A DNA stretch of 24,398 bases from Bacillota bacterium (lineage in GTDB: Bacteria; Bacillota; Clostridia; Acetivibrionales; DSM-1351): contig JAEWST010000112.1 in NCBI GenBank assembly GCA_023398105.1, positions 1 to 24,398 of the forward strand, read 5' to 3'. Position 1 is the stretch's first letter. The number at the start of each line of letters is the position of its first letter. Position numbers and translations under genes: made by a program. The notes beneath the pieces were generated by a model. That model was not told the origin of the DNA. It saw only the letters and a program-made list of their open reading frames with translations, and made no database searches. This document shows, piece after piece, positions 6,828 to 14,460 of the stretch.

Positions 6828-7799
6828 ATGGAAGAATTATTAGCTTTATTAAATCAATACGATAAAGAAAAACATATTAAAATATTAAAAGACAAAATAA
6901 AGGTGGAAAATTATGATCGGATTCTAGTACCTATATATGATGAAATATGGTTGGATGAAGAAAAACAAGATTTGCCGTATGAGGTTATAACACAAATATT
7001 AGATTCATATTATTGTTTGCCTGAAAGAATAGATTTAGCATTTTTATTTTGTTGGCAATCAATTAATAATTCATATAATGAATTATTAATAAAGAACAGT
7101 GCAGTAAATTTTCTTAATGATACAAAGGGAATAAGTTTATTAGTTGATATGATATCTGATTCTTATACTAATAAGTATAAAAACTATTTAGAAGATTATA
7201 TTGATAAAGCACCTATAAAAATATTTAAATTTATTAGTAACTATATATTAAAAGGGTATGTAATAGATAAGTCAGGTTATAGTGAAAAATATTATAGTAG
7301 TTCATATAAATCATTTCAGAAAAGATTTTTTAGATTATATGAGGATATTTGTACAAGCTATGGAGAGGCGTTTAAAAGCTTATGCAACCCACAAGTTAAT
7401 ATTACTGGAACAAAAGTATTATTAAATATAAAAGCTGAAGATATAAATAAATCTATGCAGATTATAAATAGTCTGGCAAATAAATTAGAGACTTTGGTTA
7501 AAGTAAAAAATGTTAAATTTAAATCTAGTAATTTAGAAATTGAATACATGCATACGTTTGTAGATAAAGATGTTATAGAGTTTATGATTGCATGTGTGTT
7601 ATATGCTAACCGTTGTAATAATTTTCATGGAAATGTAGCATCAAGATTAAATAGTATTTATTCAAATGAGGAATCATATTTAGCTAATAAATATATTTTT
7701 TTATTAGCTCATATGGTTTGTGCAATTTCATTGAATATAAATGGATATTTAAGTGACAGTTGTTTATATAAATTGAAGCAAAATAATGAGTTGTTATGA
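6828..7799 (+). CDS. HEPN-like protein with R-x4-H motif, RT partner
   Basis: A 323-aa soluble, mostly helical protein. Residues 250-300 form two hydrophobic helices around R262-C-N-N-F-H267-G, which fits the R-x4-6-H catalytic motif of HEPN RNases and the 'RNn.fHG' look common in that fold. Residues 1-190 are a helical region without a recognised domain, and 190-245 contain two or more beta strands. AAGGGG lies 6 nt before the ATG. It follows the reverse transcriptase on the same strand and is closed by a strong terminator. AbiA is known to carry a HEPN domain fused to its RT, so a split RT plus HEPN pair is a sensible reading: the HEPN RNase as effector and the RT as sensor or activator. 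That division of labour is inference. Overall family not recognised. Confidence 0.7.
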   Translation: MEELLALLNQYDKEKHIKILKDKIKVENYDRILVPIYDEIWLDEEKQDLPYEVITQILDSYYCLPERIDLAFLFCWQSINNSYNELLIKNSAVNFLNDTKGISLLVDMISDSYTNKYKNYLEDYIDKAPIKIFKFISNYILKGYVIDKSGYSEKYYSSSYKSFQKRFFRLYEDICTSYGEAFKSLCNPQVNITGTKVLLNIKAEDINKSMQIINSLANKLETLVKVKNVKFKSSNLEIEYMHTFVDKDVIEFMIACVLYANRCNNFHGNVASRLNSIYSNEESYLANKYIFLLAHMVCAISLNINGYLSDSCLYKLKQNNELL

Positions 7800-7881
7800 T
7801 TAAAAAGATGTTGTCTAAGTTAAATGGTTGCATTGAAAATAAAGTCTTCAAGACTATAATATTATGAATAATAAAAGTTTT

Positions 7882-7926
7882 ATACCGTCATTCACTTCAC
7901 ATTTGTGATTGGCGGTATTTTTATAT
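7882..7926 (+). terminator. Rho-independent terminator after the RT-HEPN cassette
   Basis: ATACCGTCATTCAC pairs with GTGATTGGCGGTAT across a short loop (one G-U pair and one mismatch), followed by a T-rich tail. It marks the right border of the cassette. Confidence 0.8.
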
Positions 7927-8045
7927 AACAGATTTTCAGATGTTCTCGTAGGCTATTTATTTGAGAGGGTTTTGTTAGGAGAGAAAATTTTTATGCATTA
8001 ATAAAAAATGTAGAAGGGGATTGCGTTAGAAAATAGAATTTAGTA

Positions 8046-8171
8046 TTGACATACTAAAAAAGCACTAGCATTCAATCTTTAGACCATTTTCGTGAGGTCA
8101 CGAAAATGGTTGAACTTGGAAAGGTAAGCAAAAACAAAGACATTGTAATATAATTATTACAATGTTTTTTT
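8046..8171 (+). ncRNA. Possible small RNA with 28-bp palindrome and own terminator
   Basis: TTGACA at 8046-8051 could be a -35, though the -10 (CATTCA region) is poor. A perfect palindrome follows: ACCATTTTCGTGA-GG-TCACGAAAATGGT (8083-8110). An intrinsic terminator comes next: ACATTGTAATA-TAAT-TATTACAATGT with seven T (8140-8171). No ORF lies here. The set would give an RNA of about 90-100 nt. Alternatively, the palindrome is a protein binding site. Confidence 0.4.
8140..8171 (+). terminator. Intrinsic terminator in the iorA upstream region
   Basis: A perfect 11-bp stem ACATTGTAATA / TATTACAATGT with a 4-nt loop and a T7 tail. It separates any transcript from the 8046-8110 region from the iorA leader. 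Confidence 0.8.
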
Positions 8172-8216
8172 CAACTAAATAGTGGATTTTATTATCAAAA
8201 TTTGTTTTAATAATAA

Positions 8217-8312
8217 CGAGGCAAGAAAATGTCCCCCCTCTTCTATAAGTGGCGGGTACCGCTTTGATTTTCAGGCGGTGAGAATATCTCCTGCCTCGCT
8301 TACACGCCGCTG
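8217..8312 (+). promoter_or_regulatory. Structured leader element upstream of iorA (repeat B, copy 1)
   Basis: A perfect 7-bp closing stem CGAGGCA (8217-8223) / TGCCTCG (8292-8298) encloses the repeat core (8219-8249), shared with 19485-19514, and a GCGG-GTA-CCGC hairpin. A competing hairpin, AGGC-GGT-GAGA-ATA-TCTC-CT-GCCT (8273-8296), uses the same 3' bases, and GCGG (8275-8278) can also pair with CCGC near 8307. Mutually exclusive pairings look like a riboswitch or attenuator, but an IS200/IS605-like end is also possible. Ligand and function unknown. Confidence 0.4.
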
Positions 8313-8317
8313 ATGTA

Positions 8318-8351
8318 ATGAAATTTTTCTACAATCGATAAATTTCATTTT
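8318..8351 (+). other. AT-rich hairpin in the iorA leader
   Basis: ATGAAATTT (8318-8326) and AAATTTCAT (8340-8348), a perfect 9-bp stem followed by a short T run. It may act as a weak terminator downstream of the structured element at 8217-8312. Confidence 0.4.
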
Positions 8352-8510
8352 GAATCTAGGCGTTATAAAAAAGAGAGCCATTTTAAAAATTTGTAATATT
8401 AATTTGATATTTAGCCGTTGAGCAATTGGAGGACGTACCTTTTCAAAGGAGAGGTGCTCTGATGATAGTTTTATTATTTTTTGTGTCCAAGTGGGCAAGT
8501 TGGAGGTAAA

Positions 8511-10298
8511 ATGAGTAAAAAATTACTTATGGGTAACGAGGCGATAGCGTTCGGTGCTATCAGAGCTGGGGTTAATGTGGTAACAGGCTATCCTGGTACG
8601 CCTTCTACAGAAGTGCTTGAGACCATAGCACATAATAATCCAGGAGATTTATATATTGAGTGGTCTGTAAATGAAAAATCTGCAATGGAGATTGCAGCGG
8701 GAGCAGCCTACAGCGGAGCTAGGACAATGGTTACAATGAAACAGGTAGGACTAAATGTAGCCTCTGACCCTCTTATGACTTTAGCTTATATTGGAGTTAA
8801 GGGCGGAATGGTGATATTAGTTGCAGATGACCCAGGACCTTTTTCATCACAAACAGAGCAGGATACTAGACATTTTGCGAAATTCTCAAACCTTCCTGTA
8901 TTAGATCCAGCTACACCTGAAGAGGCTTACGAAATGGTTCAATATGCTTTTGAACTTTCAGAATTGGTTAAATTACCAGTGTTTCTAAGACCTACAACTA
9001 GAGTGTGTCATGCGTGTGCCACAATTGATGTGGACGAGGAAAGAATAAAGCATAAGCCAGAAGGCTTTGTTAAAGATCCTAATTGGGTTATTTTTCCTAA
9101 CCTAGCGTATAAAAAACACCTTCATATTGAGCAACTACAAAACCAATTGAGCGATATATTCTCAAAGCTCAGGTTTAACAAAGTGTATGGAGAGGGCAAG
9201 CTTGGAGTTGCCGCATCGGGGGTAGCGTACACATATGTTGCAGAAGCGGTGGAAAAATTAAAGGCTGATATAAAAGTATTCAAGGCTGGAACTCCTTATC
9301 CGTTGCCTAAGGGTGTGGCTGAAAACTTTCTTTCAGGATTAGAGGAAGTATTGGTGTTTGAAGAACTTGACCCTGTTCTTGAAGAGGAATTGATTTTATA
9401 CTGTGCTGCCAACAAGAAAAATGTAAATATATTGGGAAAGAAAACTCAGCATCTACCCTGTGCAGGCGAATATACCTTTGAATTAGTGTATGCTGCTTTA
9501 GCAAAGTTCATTGGGGTTGATATTGCTGAAGCTGAAAAAGCAGATATGCCAGTACTTCCAACTAGACCACCTGTACTTTGTGCAGGATGTCCTCACAGAG
9601 CATCCTTCTATGCAACTAAGGTGGCTATGAAGGGGCAAAAAGCAGTATTCTCAGGGGATATTGGTTGCTATACTCTCGGAAATGCAAAGCCGTTAGATAT
9701 GGTTGATACTTGCCTGTGTATGGGTGCAGGTATTACTGTGGCTCAGGGAATTCACAGAACCCAGCCTGATACAAAGAACATTGCCTTTATTGGGGATTCA
9801 ACCTTTTTCCATACGGGAATTCCTGGAATAATCAATGCTGTGTACAATGATACGGATATTACAGTAATTATACTTGATAACAGCACTACTGCAATGACTG
9901 GGCATCAGCCTCATCCAGGAATAGGTAAAACCATGATGAATAGTATTTCGAACAAAATAGATATTTATGGTGTTGTTAAAGCCTGTGGAGTTGGGCATAT
10001 AACCAAAGGCAATCCCTTAGATTATGAGAACTCTATTGAGCTGATAAAGCAGGCAGTAGAATTTAAGGGACCTTCTGTAGTTATTTTTGAGGCTCCTTGT
10101 ATAGCATTGTTCAAACCTACTGAATTATATAAAGTTAATGAAAATTGCAAGAACTGCAAAAAGTGTATTAATACTATTGGCTGTCCTGCAATTTCTATTA
10201 TGGATGGAAAGGTTAAAATAGAGCCTTCCCTTTGCTATGGCTGTGGTTTGTGTACAAATGTCTGTCCATTTAATGCTATTGGGAGGTGCGAAAAATGA
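8511..10298 (+). CDS. iorA: Indolepyruvate ferredoxin oxidoreductase, alpha subunit
   Basis: Oxidises aryl pyruvates such as indolepyruvate to aryl-acetyl-CoA, passing electrons to ferredoxin, in aromatic amino acid breakdown; with IorB it forms the enzyme. The N-terminal pyrimidine-binding domain has GYPGTPSTEV and later FSSQTEQDTR. The TPP-binding domain has CAGCPHR, GDIGCYTLG and GDSTFFH...N. The C-terminus holds two 4Fe-4S motifs, C-x2-C-x2-C-x5-CP and C-x2-C-x2-C-x3-CP. The start is ATG 8511, preceded by GGAGGT. A TTG at 8481 stays in frame but has no ribosome binding site, and family members start near 'MSKKLLMGNEA'. The 595-aa length is normal. It ends in an ATGA overlap with iorB. Confidence 0.95.
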   Translation: MSKKLLMGNEAIAFGAIRAGVNVVTGYPGTPSTEVLETIAHNNPGDLYIEWSVNEKSAMEIAAGAAYSGARTMVTMKQVGLNVASDPLMTLAYIGVKGGMVILVADDPGPFSSQTEQDTRHFAKFSNLPVLDPATPEEAYEMVQYAFELSELVKLPVFLRPTTRVCHACATIDVDEERIKHKPEGFVKDPNWVIFPNLAYKKHLHIEQLQNQLSDIFSKLRFNKVYGEGKLGVAASGVAYTYVAEAVEKLKADIKVFKAGTPYPLPKGVAENFLSGLEEVLVFEELDPVLEEELILYCAANKKNVNILGKKTQHLPCAGEYTFELVYAALAKFIGVDIAEAEKADMPVLPTRPPVLCAGCPHRASFYATKVAMKGQKAVFSGDIGCYTLGNAKPLDMVDTCLCMGAGITVAQGIHRTQPDTKNIAFIGDSTFFHTGIPGIINAVYNDTDITVIILDNSTTAMTGHQPHPGIGKTMMNSISNKIDIYGVVKACGVGHITKGNPLDYENSIELIKQAVEFKGPSVVIFEAPCIALFKPTELYKVNENCKNCKKCINTIGCPAISIMDGKVKIEPSLCYGCGLCTNVCPFNAIGRCEK

Positions 10299-10903
10299 GT
10301 AATTCAAAATATGATATATTAATAGCGGGTGTTGGCGGACAGGGAACTGTACTTGCATCAAGACTTATTGCGGCAGCGGCTATAAAACAGGGTAGCTTTG
10401 CAAGAACCTCTGAAACTATTGGAATGTCACAAAGAGGCGGCTGTGTTGTTAGTCACGTAAGGATAGAGAGTGAAAAATCAAGCTCTATAATACCCCTTAA
10501 CAGTGCCGATATGCTTATAGGTTTTGAACTGGCGGAGGTATGCAGAAATATGCAAAGGCTTTCAAAGGACGGCTGTTGTATCATAAATACACAGGTAATA
10601 AAGCCTGTATCTGCTTCTTTGGGCACATCTCAGTATGACATCGAAGAAATTACAAAATACATTAAGGATAATTCAAAAGAGCTTTATTTTATTGATGGCT
10701 ATGACATAGCTAAAAAGGCAGGTTCAGTCAAAGCAGTAAATGTTGTTCTGTTAGGTGCTGCAGCCGCTGTAGGAAAAATGCCCTTTAGCAAAGCAACTAT
10801 GCTTGAAGCAATTGTTGAGAATGTACCTCAGAAGTTCAGAGAATTAAACGAGAAGGCTTTTGTAATGGGGTATGAATATATTTCAGCAGCATTATTAAGA
10901 TAG
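10295..10903 (+). CDS. iorB: Indolepyruvate ferredoxin oxidoreductase, beta subunit
   Basis: The gamma-type (KOR/POR gamma) domain partner of IorA, about 202 aa from ATG 10295. It opens with DILIAGVGGQGTVLASRLIA, the usual N-terminal signature, followed by TSETIGMSQRGGCVVSHVR. The start is fixed by GGGAGGTG (10281-10288) and the ATGA overlap with the iorA stop, which implies translational coupling and equal subunit synthesis. A GTG at 10286 is inside the ribosome binding site and unlikely. Length and motifs are normal for the family. Confidence 0.95.
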   Translation: MSNSKYDILIAGVGGQGTVLASRLIAAAAIKQGSFARTSETIGMSQRGGCVVSHVRIESEKSSSIIPLNSADMLIGFELAEVCRNMQRLSKDGCCIINTQVIKPVSASLGTSQYDIEEITKYIKDNSKELYFIDGYDIAKKAGSVKAVNVVLLGAAAAVGKMPFSKATMLEAIVENVPQKFRELNEKAFVMGYEYISAALLR

Positions 10904-10929
10904 ACTTTTTATATGGTATTTTGTATAAT
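10901..10929 (+). promoter_or_regulatory. Likely internal promoter for paaK
   Basis: TAGACT (10901-10906), a 17-nt spacer and TATAAT (10924-10929), overlapping the iorB stop codon. The ligase could thus be expressed separately from iorAB as well as by read-through, since no terminator is visible between them. Confidence 0.5.
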
Positions 10930-10974
10930 AATAAAAGAAATTAAACTATAATAGAAGAGAAGAGATGAGTAACG

Positions 10975-12216
10975 ATGAGTAATAGTCAGTTGGAGTTATT
11001 TCAAAAATTGCTTGTTAATATAAGTCAAAATAGTCCATTTTATAAGGATAAGTTTGAAAAGGATGGTATTAAGATTGATGAAATTAAGTCTCTAGATGAT
11101 ATCAAAAACCTTCCTTTTACTACGAAGGAAGAGTTAAGAGATGCATACCCACTTGGATTACAGGCAGTTCCAGATGAAAAAGTAGTTAGAATTCATTCGT
11201 CCTCAGGCACTACAGGAAAACCAGTTATAATTCCTTATACAGCTCAGGATGTAGAGGATTGGGCTATAATGATGGCAAGAAGCTTTGAAATAGTTGGTGT
11301 TACTCCTTTAGATAGGGTACATATTACACCTGGCTACGGTTTATGGACAGCAGGGATTGGTTTTCAAGCTGGTGTAGAAAAGCTTGGTGCGATGGCTATA
11401 CCAATGGGGCCAGGAAACACTGACAAACAACTTCAGATGATGATGGATTTAAAGTCTTCTATAATAATAGGAACTTCCTCATATGCATTAGTACTCGCAG
11501 AAGAGGTTGAAAAGAGAGGAATTCGTTCACAAATTAAGTTAAGAAAAGGTGTTATAGGCTCTGAACGCTGGGGAGAAAAAATGAGACAGCGTATAAAGAA
11601 CGAGCTTAATATTGAAATTTATGATATTTATGGACTTACAGAGATATATGGTCCTGGTATAGGAATTGATTGTGATTGCCATGAAGGAATGCATTACTAT
11701 GACGATTACTTGTATTTTGAGATTATTGATTCAGAAACTGGAGAGGTTCTTCCTGAAGGTGAAACAGGCGAGCTTGTTATTACTACCTTGAGAAAAGAAG
11801 GTGCACCTCTCTTAAGATATAGAACTAGAGATTTGACAAGAATAATTCCAGGGAAATGTAAATGTGGACGCTCATATCCTCGTATAGACAGAATAATTGG
11901 CAGAACAGACGATATGGTGAAGGTAAAGGGTGTAAATATCTATCCGGGTCAGATTGATGAAGTCCTTAGAGAAGTTGAAGGGGCTAGCAGCGAATATCAA
12001 ATACTGATTGATCATATCAATGGAAAAGATGTTATGACTCTGAAGGTTGAGTATAATTCAGATGGTGACACAGACCGCTCAGATATAGAAGATAATATTG
12101 TAGATATATTTAAAAAGAAAATTGGAATACAAATAATTGCTGAGGTTAGTGGCATTGGTAGTCTACCTAGAAGCGAAAAGAAGAGTAAAAGGATTATAGA
12201 CTACCGTCATTGCTAG
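10975..12216 (+). CDS. paaK: Phenylacetate-CoA ligase family (AMP-forming)
   Basis: Activates phenylacetate or related aryl acids to CoA thioesters through an acyl-adenylate. The adenylate-forming P-loop SSSGTTGKP is near residues 77-86. YDIYGLTEIYGPG carries the conserved aromatic-G-x-T-E motif, and LRYRTRDLT and the hinge region GRTDDMVKVKGVNIYP follow. At 413 aa it is slightly short but complete. It sits 71 nt after iorB. In archaea and clostridia, Ior and such ligases often adjoin, linking aryl-acetyl-CoA to the free acid with ATP gain or cost. Direction and exact substrate (phenylacetate, indoleacetate or 4-hydroxyphenylacetate) cannot be told here. The ribosome binding site is weak (AGAAGAGA), and a five-codon ORF (ATG 10965) overlaps the start. 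Confidence 0.9.
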   Translation: MSNSQLELFQKLLVNISQNSPFYKDKFEKDGIKIDEIKSLDDIKNLPFTTKEELRDAYPLGLQAVPDEKVVRIHSSSGTTGKPVIIPYTAQDVEDWAIMMARSFEIVGVTPLDRVHITPGYGLWTAGIGFQAGVEKLGAMAIPMGPGNTDKQLQMMMDLKSSIIIGTSSYALVLAEEVEKRGIRSQIKLRKGVIGSERWGEKMRQRIKNELNIEIYDIYGLTEIYGPGIGIDCDCHEGMHYYDDYLYFEIIDSETGEVLPEGETGELVITTLRKEGAPLLRYRTRDLTRIIPGKCKCGRSYPRIDRIIGRTDDMVKVKGVNIYPGQIDEVLREVEGASSEYQILIDHINGKDVMTLKVEYNSDGDTDRSDIEDNIVDIFKKKIGIQIIAEVSGIGSLPRSEKKSKRIIDYRHC

Positions 12217-12276
12217 TTAAAGTCGGATATTATAATTGATGGAAGAACTCTATTAAAATTAATTTTCATAAGTAAG

Positions 12277-12310
12277 CAAGGTTTACACATAGTTGTATAC
12301 CTTGTTTTTT
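12277..12310 (+). terminator. Terminator of the iorAB-paaK unit
   Basis: CAAGGTTTACA (12277-12287), loop CATAGT, TGTATACCTTG (12294-12304), an 11-bp stem with one mismatch, followed by six T. Confidence 0.85.
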
Positions 12311-12345
12311 ATTTTAGCTATTTGAGTTGTTTTCTTCAGTTATTA

Positions 12346-12383
12346 TTAACATATTATTTACATTTCTTCACACAATATTCACA
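12346..12383 (+). promoter_or_regulatory. Four PhoP-box-like direct repeats
   Basis: TTAACA (12346-12351), TTTACA (12357-12362), TTCACA (12367-12372) and TTCACA (12378-12383), spaced 5, 4 and 5 nt, so one per helical turn. This matches the TT(A/T/C)ACA-N4-6 array bound by PhoP-type (OmpR-family) response regulators in Firmicutes. A possible -10, TAAAAT (12415-12420), lies downstream and no good -35 is visible, as expected for an activator-dependent promoter of the adaptor/ABC/SLH operon. Confidence 0.6.
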
Positions 12384-12475
12384 TTACAATCATATGTTTT
12401 TCATAATTGTGGAATAAAATATAAATAATATTGATTAGAAAAGTTACATAAAAACTAATTGAAGAGGTGGATTTC

Positions 12476-14374
12476 ATGCAGAAGGGTATAAAGAATAATA
12501 AATGGAGCCGAAAAAAAGTTGTTACAATTTCCATAATAGGAATAGTAATTATTGCAATTGCTGCTGGAGGATTTATTCTAGCAAAAAACAATACTTCAAA
12601 AAGCAGTTCAACTGCAGAACAAAGAACCACAAAGGTTACGAGAGGAAATATTGAGGTCAGTATTACTGGATCTGGTACTATTACATCAGCAAATACAGCT
12701 GATTTAATGTCTAATGTTGAGGGCAAAATCATTAAAGCCTATTTTAAGGAGGGAGATACAGTAAAAGAGGGCGATTTGCTGTATGAAATTGATGATACTG
12801 ATGCCCAGCTAAGTATTCAAAAAATTGAGAATTCCATTAGTCAAGCTAATTTAAATGCAAGCAGTAATGAAAAAAATTATGATAATCTAGTAATTACTGC
12901 CCCTTTTAGTGGTAAGGTAGCTAACATACAAGCAGAAAAAGGAGAAAGCGTTAATAATGGTAAGAGCCTTTTTACAATAACTGATACGTCAAACCTGAAA
13001 ATTTCAGTACCTTTCAGCACTACAGATATAAAAAATATAAAAGTTGGTCAAAAGATTCAAGTAAATTTACAAGAGCAATATGACACAATAGAGGGGATAG
13101 TTACAGAAATTGCTGATAATACATATACAGCTTCAAATGGTGGAATGGTTAAAAATGTAGAGGTTAAGGTTACTAATCCTGGTACTATTACTGATTCATC
13201 TACAGCAAGCGTAAGCTTGACTAATAGTAGTGGAGCGGAAATAGTAAGTCAGGAAGTTGGAACATTTGTATATGCAAATAAGAAGACTGTTCAAGCTGGA
13301 ACCTCTGGCGAGTTTTCTTCTATTAATATCAAAGAAAATCAATTTGTTAACAAGGGTGATGTGCTGATAACAATTAATAATGACGATTTGCAAATTACCT
13401 CAAAAACAAATGCATTAAAAATGCAGGATTTACAAAATCAATTGACTGCGGCTAAAAAGATCTTAGAGGACTATAAGGTATATGCTCCTTTTGAGGGTAC
13501 AATTTCAGCCGTAACTGCCGAACAAGGAGGTAGCTTGAAGCGAGGTGATACTCTTCTTAGTATACGAGATTTTAACCAAATGGAATTTACAATTTCGGTT
13601 GATGAACTTGATATTTCTAAAGTTAAGGTTGGACAGGAGGTTTCGGTTACTGTTGATGCACTAACTGAAACAACAACAAAACCTCGCAGTGGTGAGGTTG
13701 TTTATAAAGCTATGGAAGGTGCTTCTTCCAATGGTGTAGCTACATATAATGTCACCATTAAAATAAAAGAAACAGAGAACTTGCTTGCAGGTATGAATGC
13801 AAATGCGAGAATTATATTAGATAAGGCAGAGAATGGACTAGTACTGCCTATTGAAGCAGTAACTCAAAGAGGAGGTAAAGCTTTCGTTTGGGTTAAAGGC
13901 TCATCAGATGAAATTCAGCAGGCACAGACTGGAAGAACTAGAAAAAACCCTCCTGCAAATATGGATGCTTCTGCTAATACATCAGATGGTTTACAAAAAC
14001 CTGATGACAGAACAGAGAAAAATGGTGAAAATACACAAAGAGGAAATCCTTCCTCAACCAAAACCGAAAAAATGCCAACTGTGTTTACACAAAATGTAGT
14101 GTATTACGCAAATGCAACTATGGTACAAGTTGAGGTTGGATTAACAAGTGATACATATATTGAAATAAAGAGTGGATTATCAGAAGGTGATGAGGTTATA
14201 CTTCCACCACTTGTTGAGGCAAGCAATGGTGAAAGCAATCAATTGAGGGCTTCAGGAGGCTTTAATATGGGCGGTATGTCGAGCAGAATAGGCGGTGGAA
14301 TGTCTTCTGGCAGTGTGAGAAATGTAATGCCGAGTGGTGGAGGAATGCCTTCAGGAGGAAATCGGAATAGATAA
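12476..14374 (+). CDS. MacA-like membrane fusion/adaptor protein (HlyD superfamily)
   Basis: The adaptor subunit of a MacAB-type ABC transporter, about 632 aa and anchored by one N-terminal membrane helix (about 13-36) with a basic start. The body contains two successive lipoyl/barrel modules instead of one: about 55-245 (GSGTITSANTADLMSNVEGK and ITAPFSGKVANIQAEKGE) and about 265-450 (VYAPFEGTISAVTAEQGGSL). A low-complexity hydrophilic insert follows at about 485-540 (N, T, P, K rich), then a last beta domain, and finally a Gly/Met/Ser-rich tail (GGFNMGGMSSRIGGGMSSGS and on). ATG 12476 is chosen because AGAGGTGG (12463-12470) precedes it; the in-frame GTG 12467 lies in that site. It is first in an operon with ATPase, permease and SLH protein. 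The substrate is unknown: export of a peptide, lipid or drug, or stress sensing. Confidence 0.85.
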   Translation: MQKGIKNNKWSRKKVVTISIIGIVIIAIAAGGFILAKNNTSKSSSTAEQRTTKVTRGNIEVSITGSGTITSANTADLMSNVEGKIIKAYFKEGDTVKEGDLLYEIDDTDAQLSIQKIENSISQANLNASSNEKNYDNLVITAPFSGKVANIQAEKGESVNNGKSLFTITDTSNLKISVPFSTTDIKNIKVGQKIQVNLQEQYDTIEGIVTEIADNTYTASNGGMVKNVEVKVTNPGTITDSSTASVSLTNSSGAEIVSQEVGTFVYANKKTVQAGTSGEFSSINIKENQFVNKGDVLITINNDDLQITSKTNALKMQDLQNQLTAAKKILEDYKVYAPFEGTISAVTAEQGGSLKRGDTLLSIRDFNQMEFTISVDELDISKVKVGQEVSVTVDALTETTTKPRSGEVVYKAMEGASSNGVATYNVTIKIKETENLLAGMNANARIILDKAENGLVLPIEAVTQRGGKAFVWVKGSSDEIQQAQTGRTRKNPPANMDASANTSDGLQKPDDRTEKNGENTQRGNPSSTKTEKMPTVFTQNVVYYANATMVQVEVGLTSDTYIEIKSGLSEGDEVILPPLVEASNGESNQLRASGGFNMGGMSSRIGGGMSSGSVRNVMPSGGGMPSGGNRNR

Positions 14375-14382
14375 ATTGTATC

Positions 14383-14439
14383 AGTATTTTTAAACAAATG
14401 TTAGCCGCAGACATAAGATTTGAAGAAGTTTAAAATACT
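14383..14439 (+). other. Intra-operon hairpin between adaptor and ATPase genes
   Basis: AGTATTTTTAAAC (14383-14395) pairs with GTTTAAAATACT (14428-14439), 12 bp with one bulged T and a 32-nt loop. It ends just before the AAGGAGGTG at 14444-14452. It could pause transcription, protect the mRNA or tune ATPase translation. Confidence 0.5.
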
Positions 14440-14460
14440 TATAAAGGAGGTGCCAAGTCC

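Noticed and set aside
8246..8262. T-box-like motif (GGCGGGTACCGC) in the iorA leader
   Set aside because: The core T-box sequence has U-G-G-N-ACCGC and this has GGGTACCGC. There is no stem I or specifier region between the terminator at 8171 and this site, and the repeat B copy at 19485 lacks the motif.
8271..8498. Minus-strand ORF of 75 aa in the iorA leader
   Set aside because: It runs through the structured repeat element, has no ribosome binding site and overlaps the iorA start region.
10965..10982. Five-codon ORF MSNDE before paaK as a leader peptide
   Set aside because: Too short and without a convincing ribosome binding site; likely chance.
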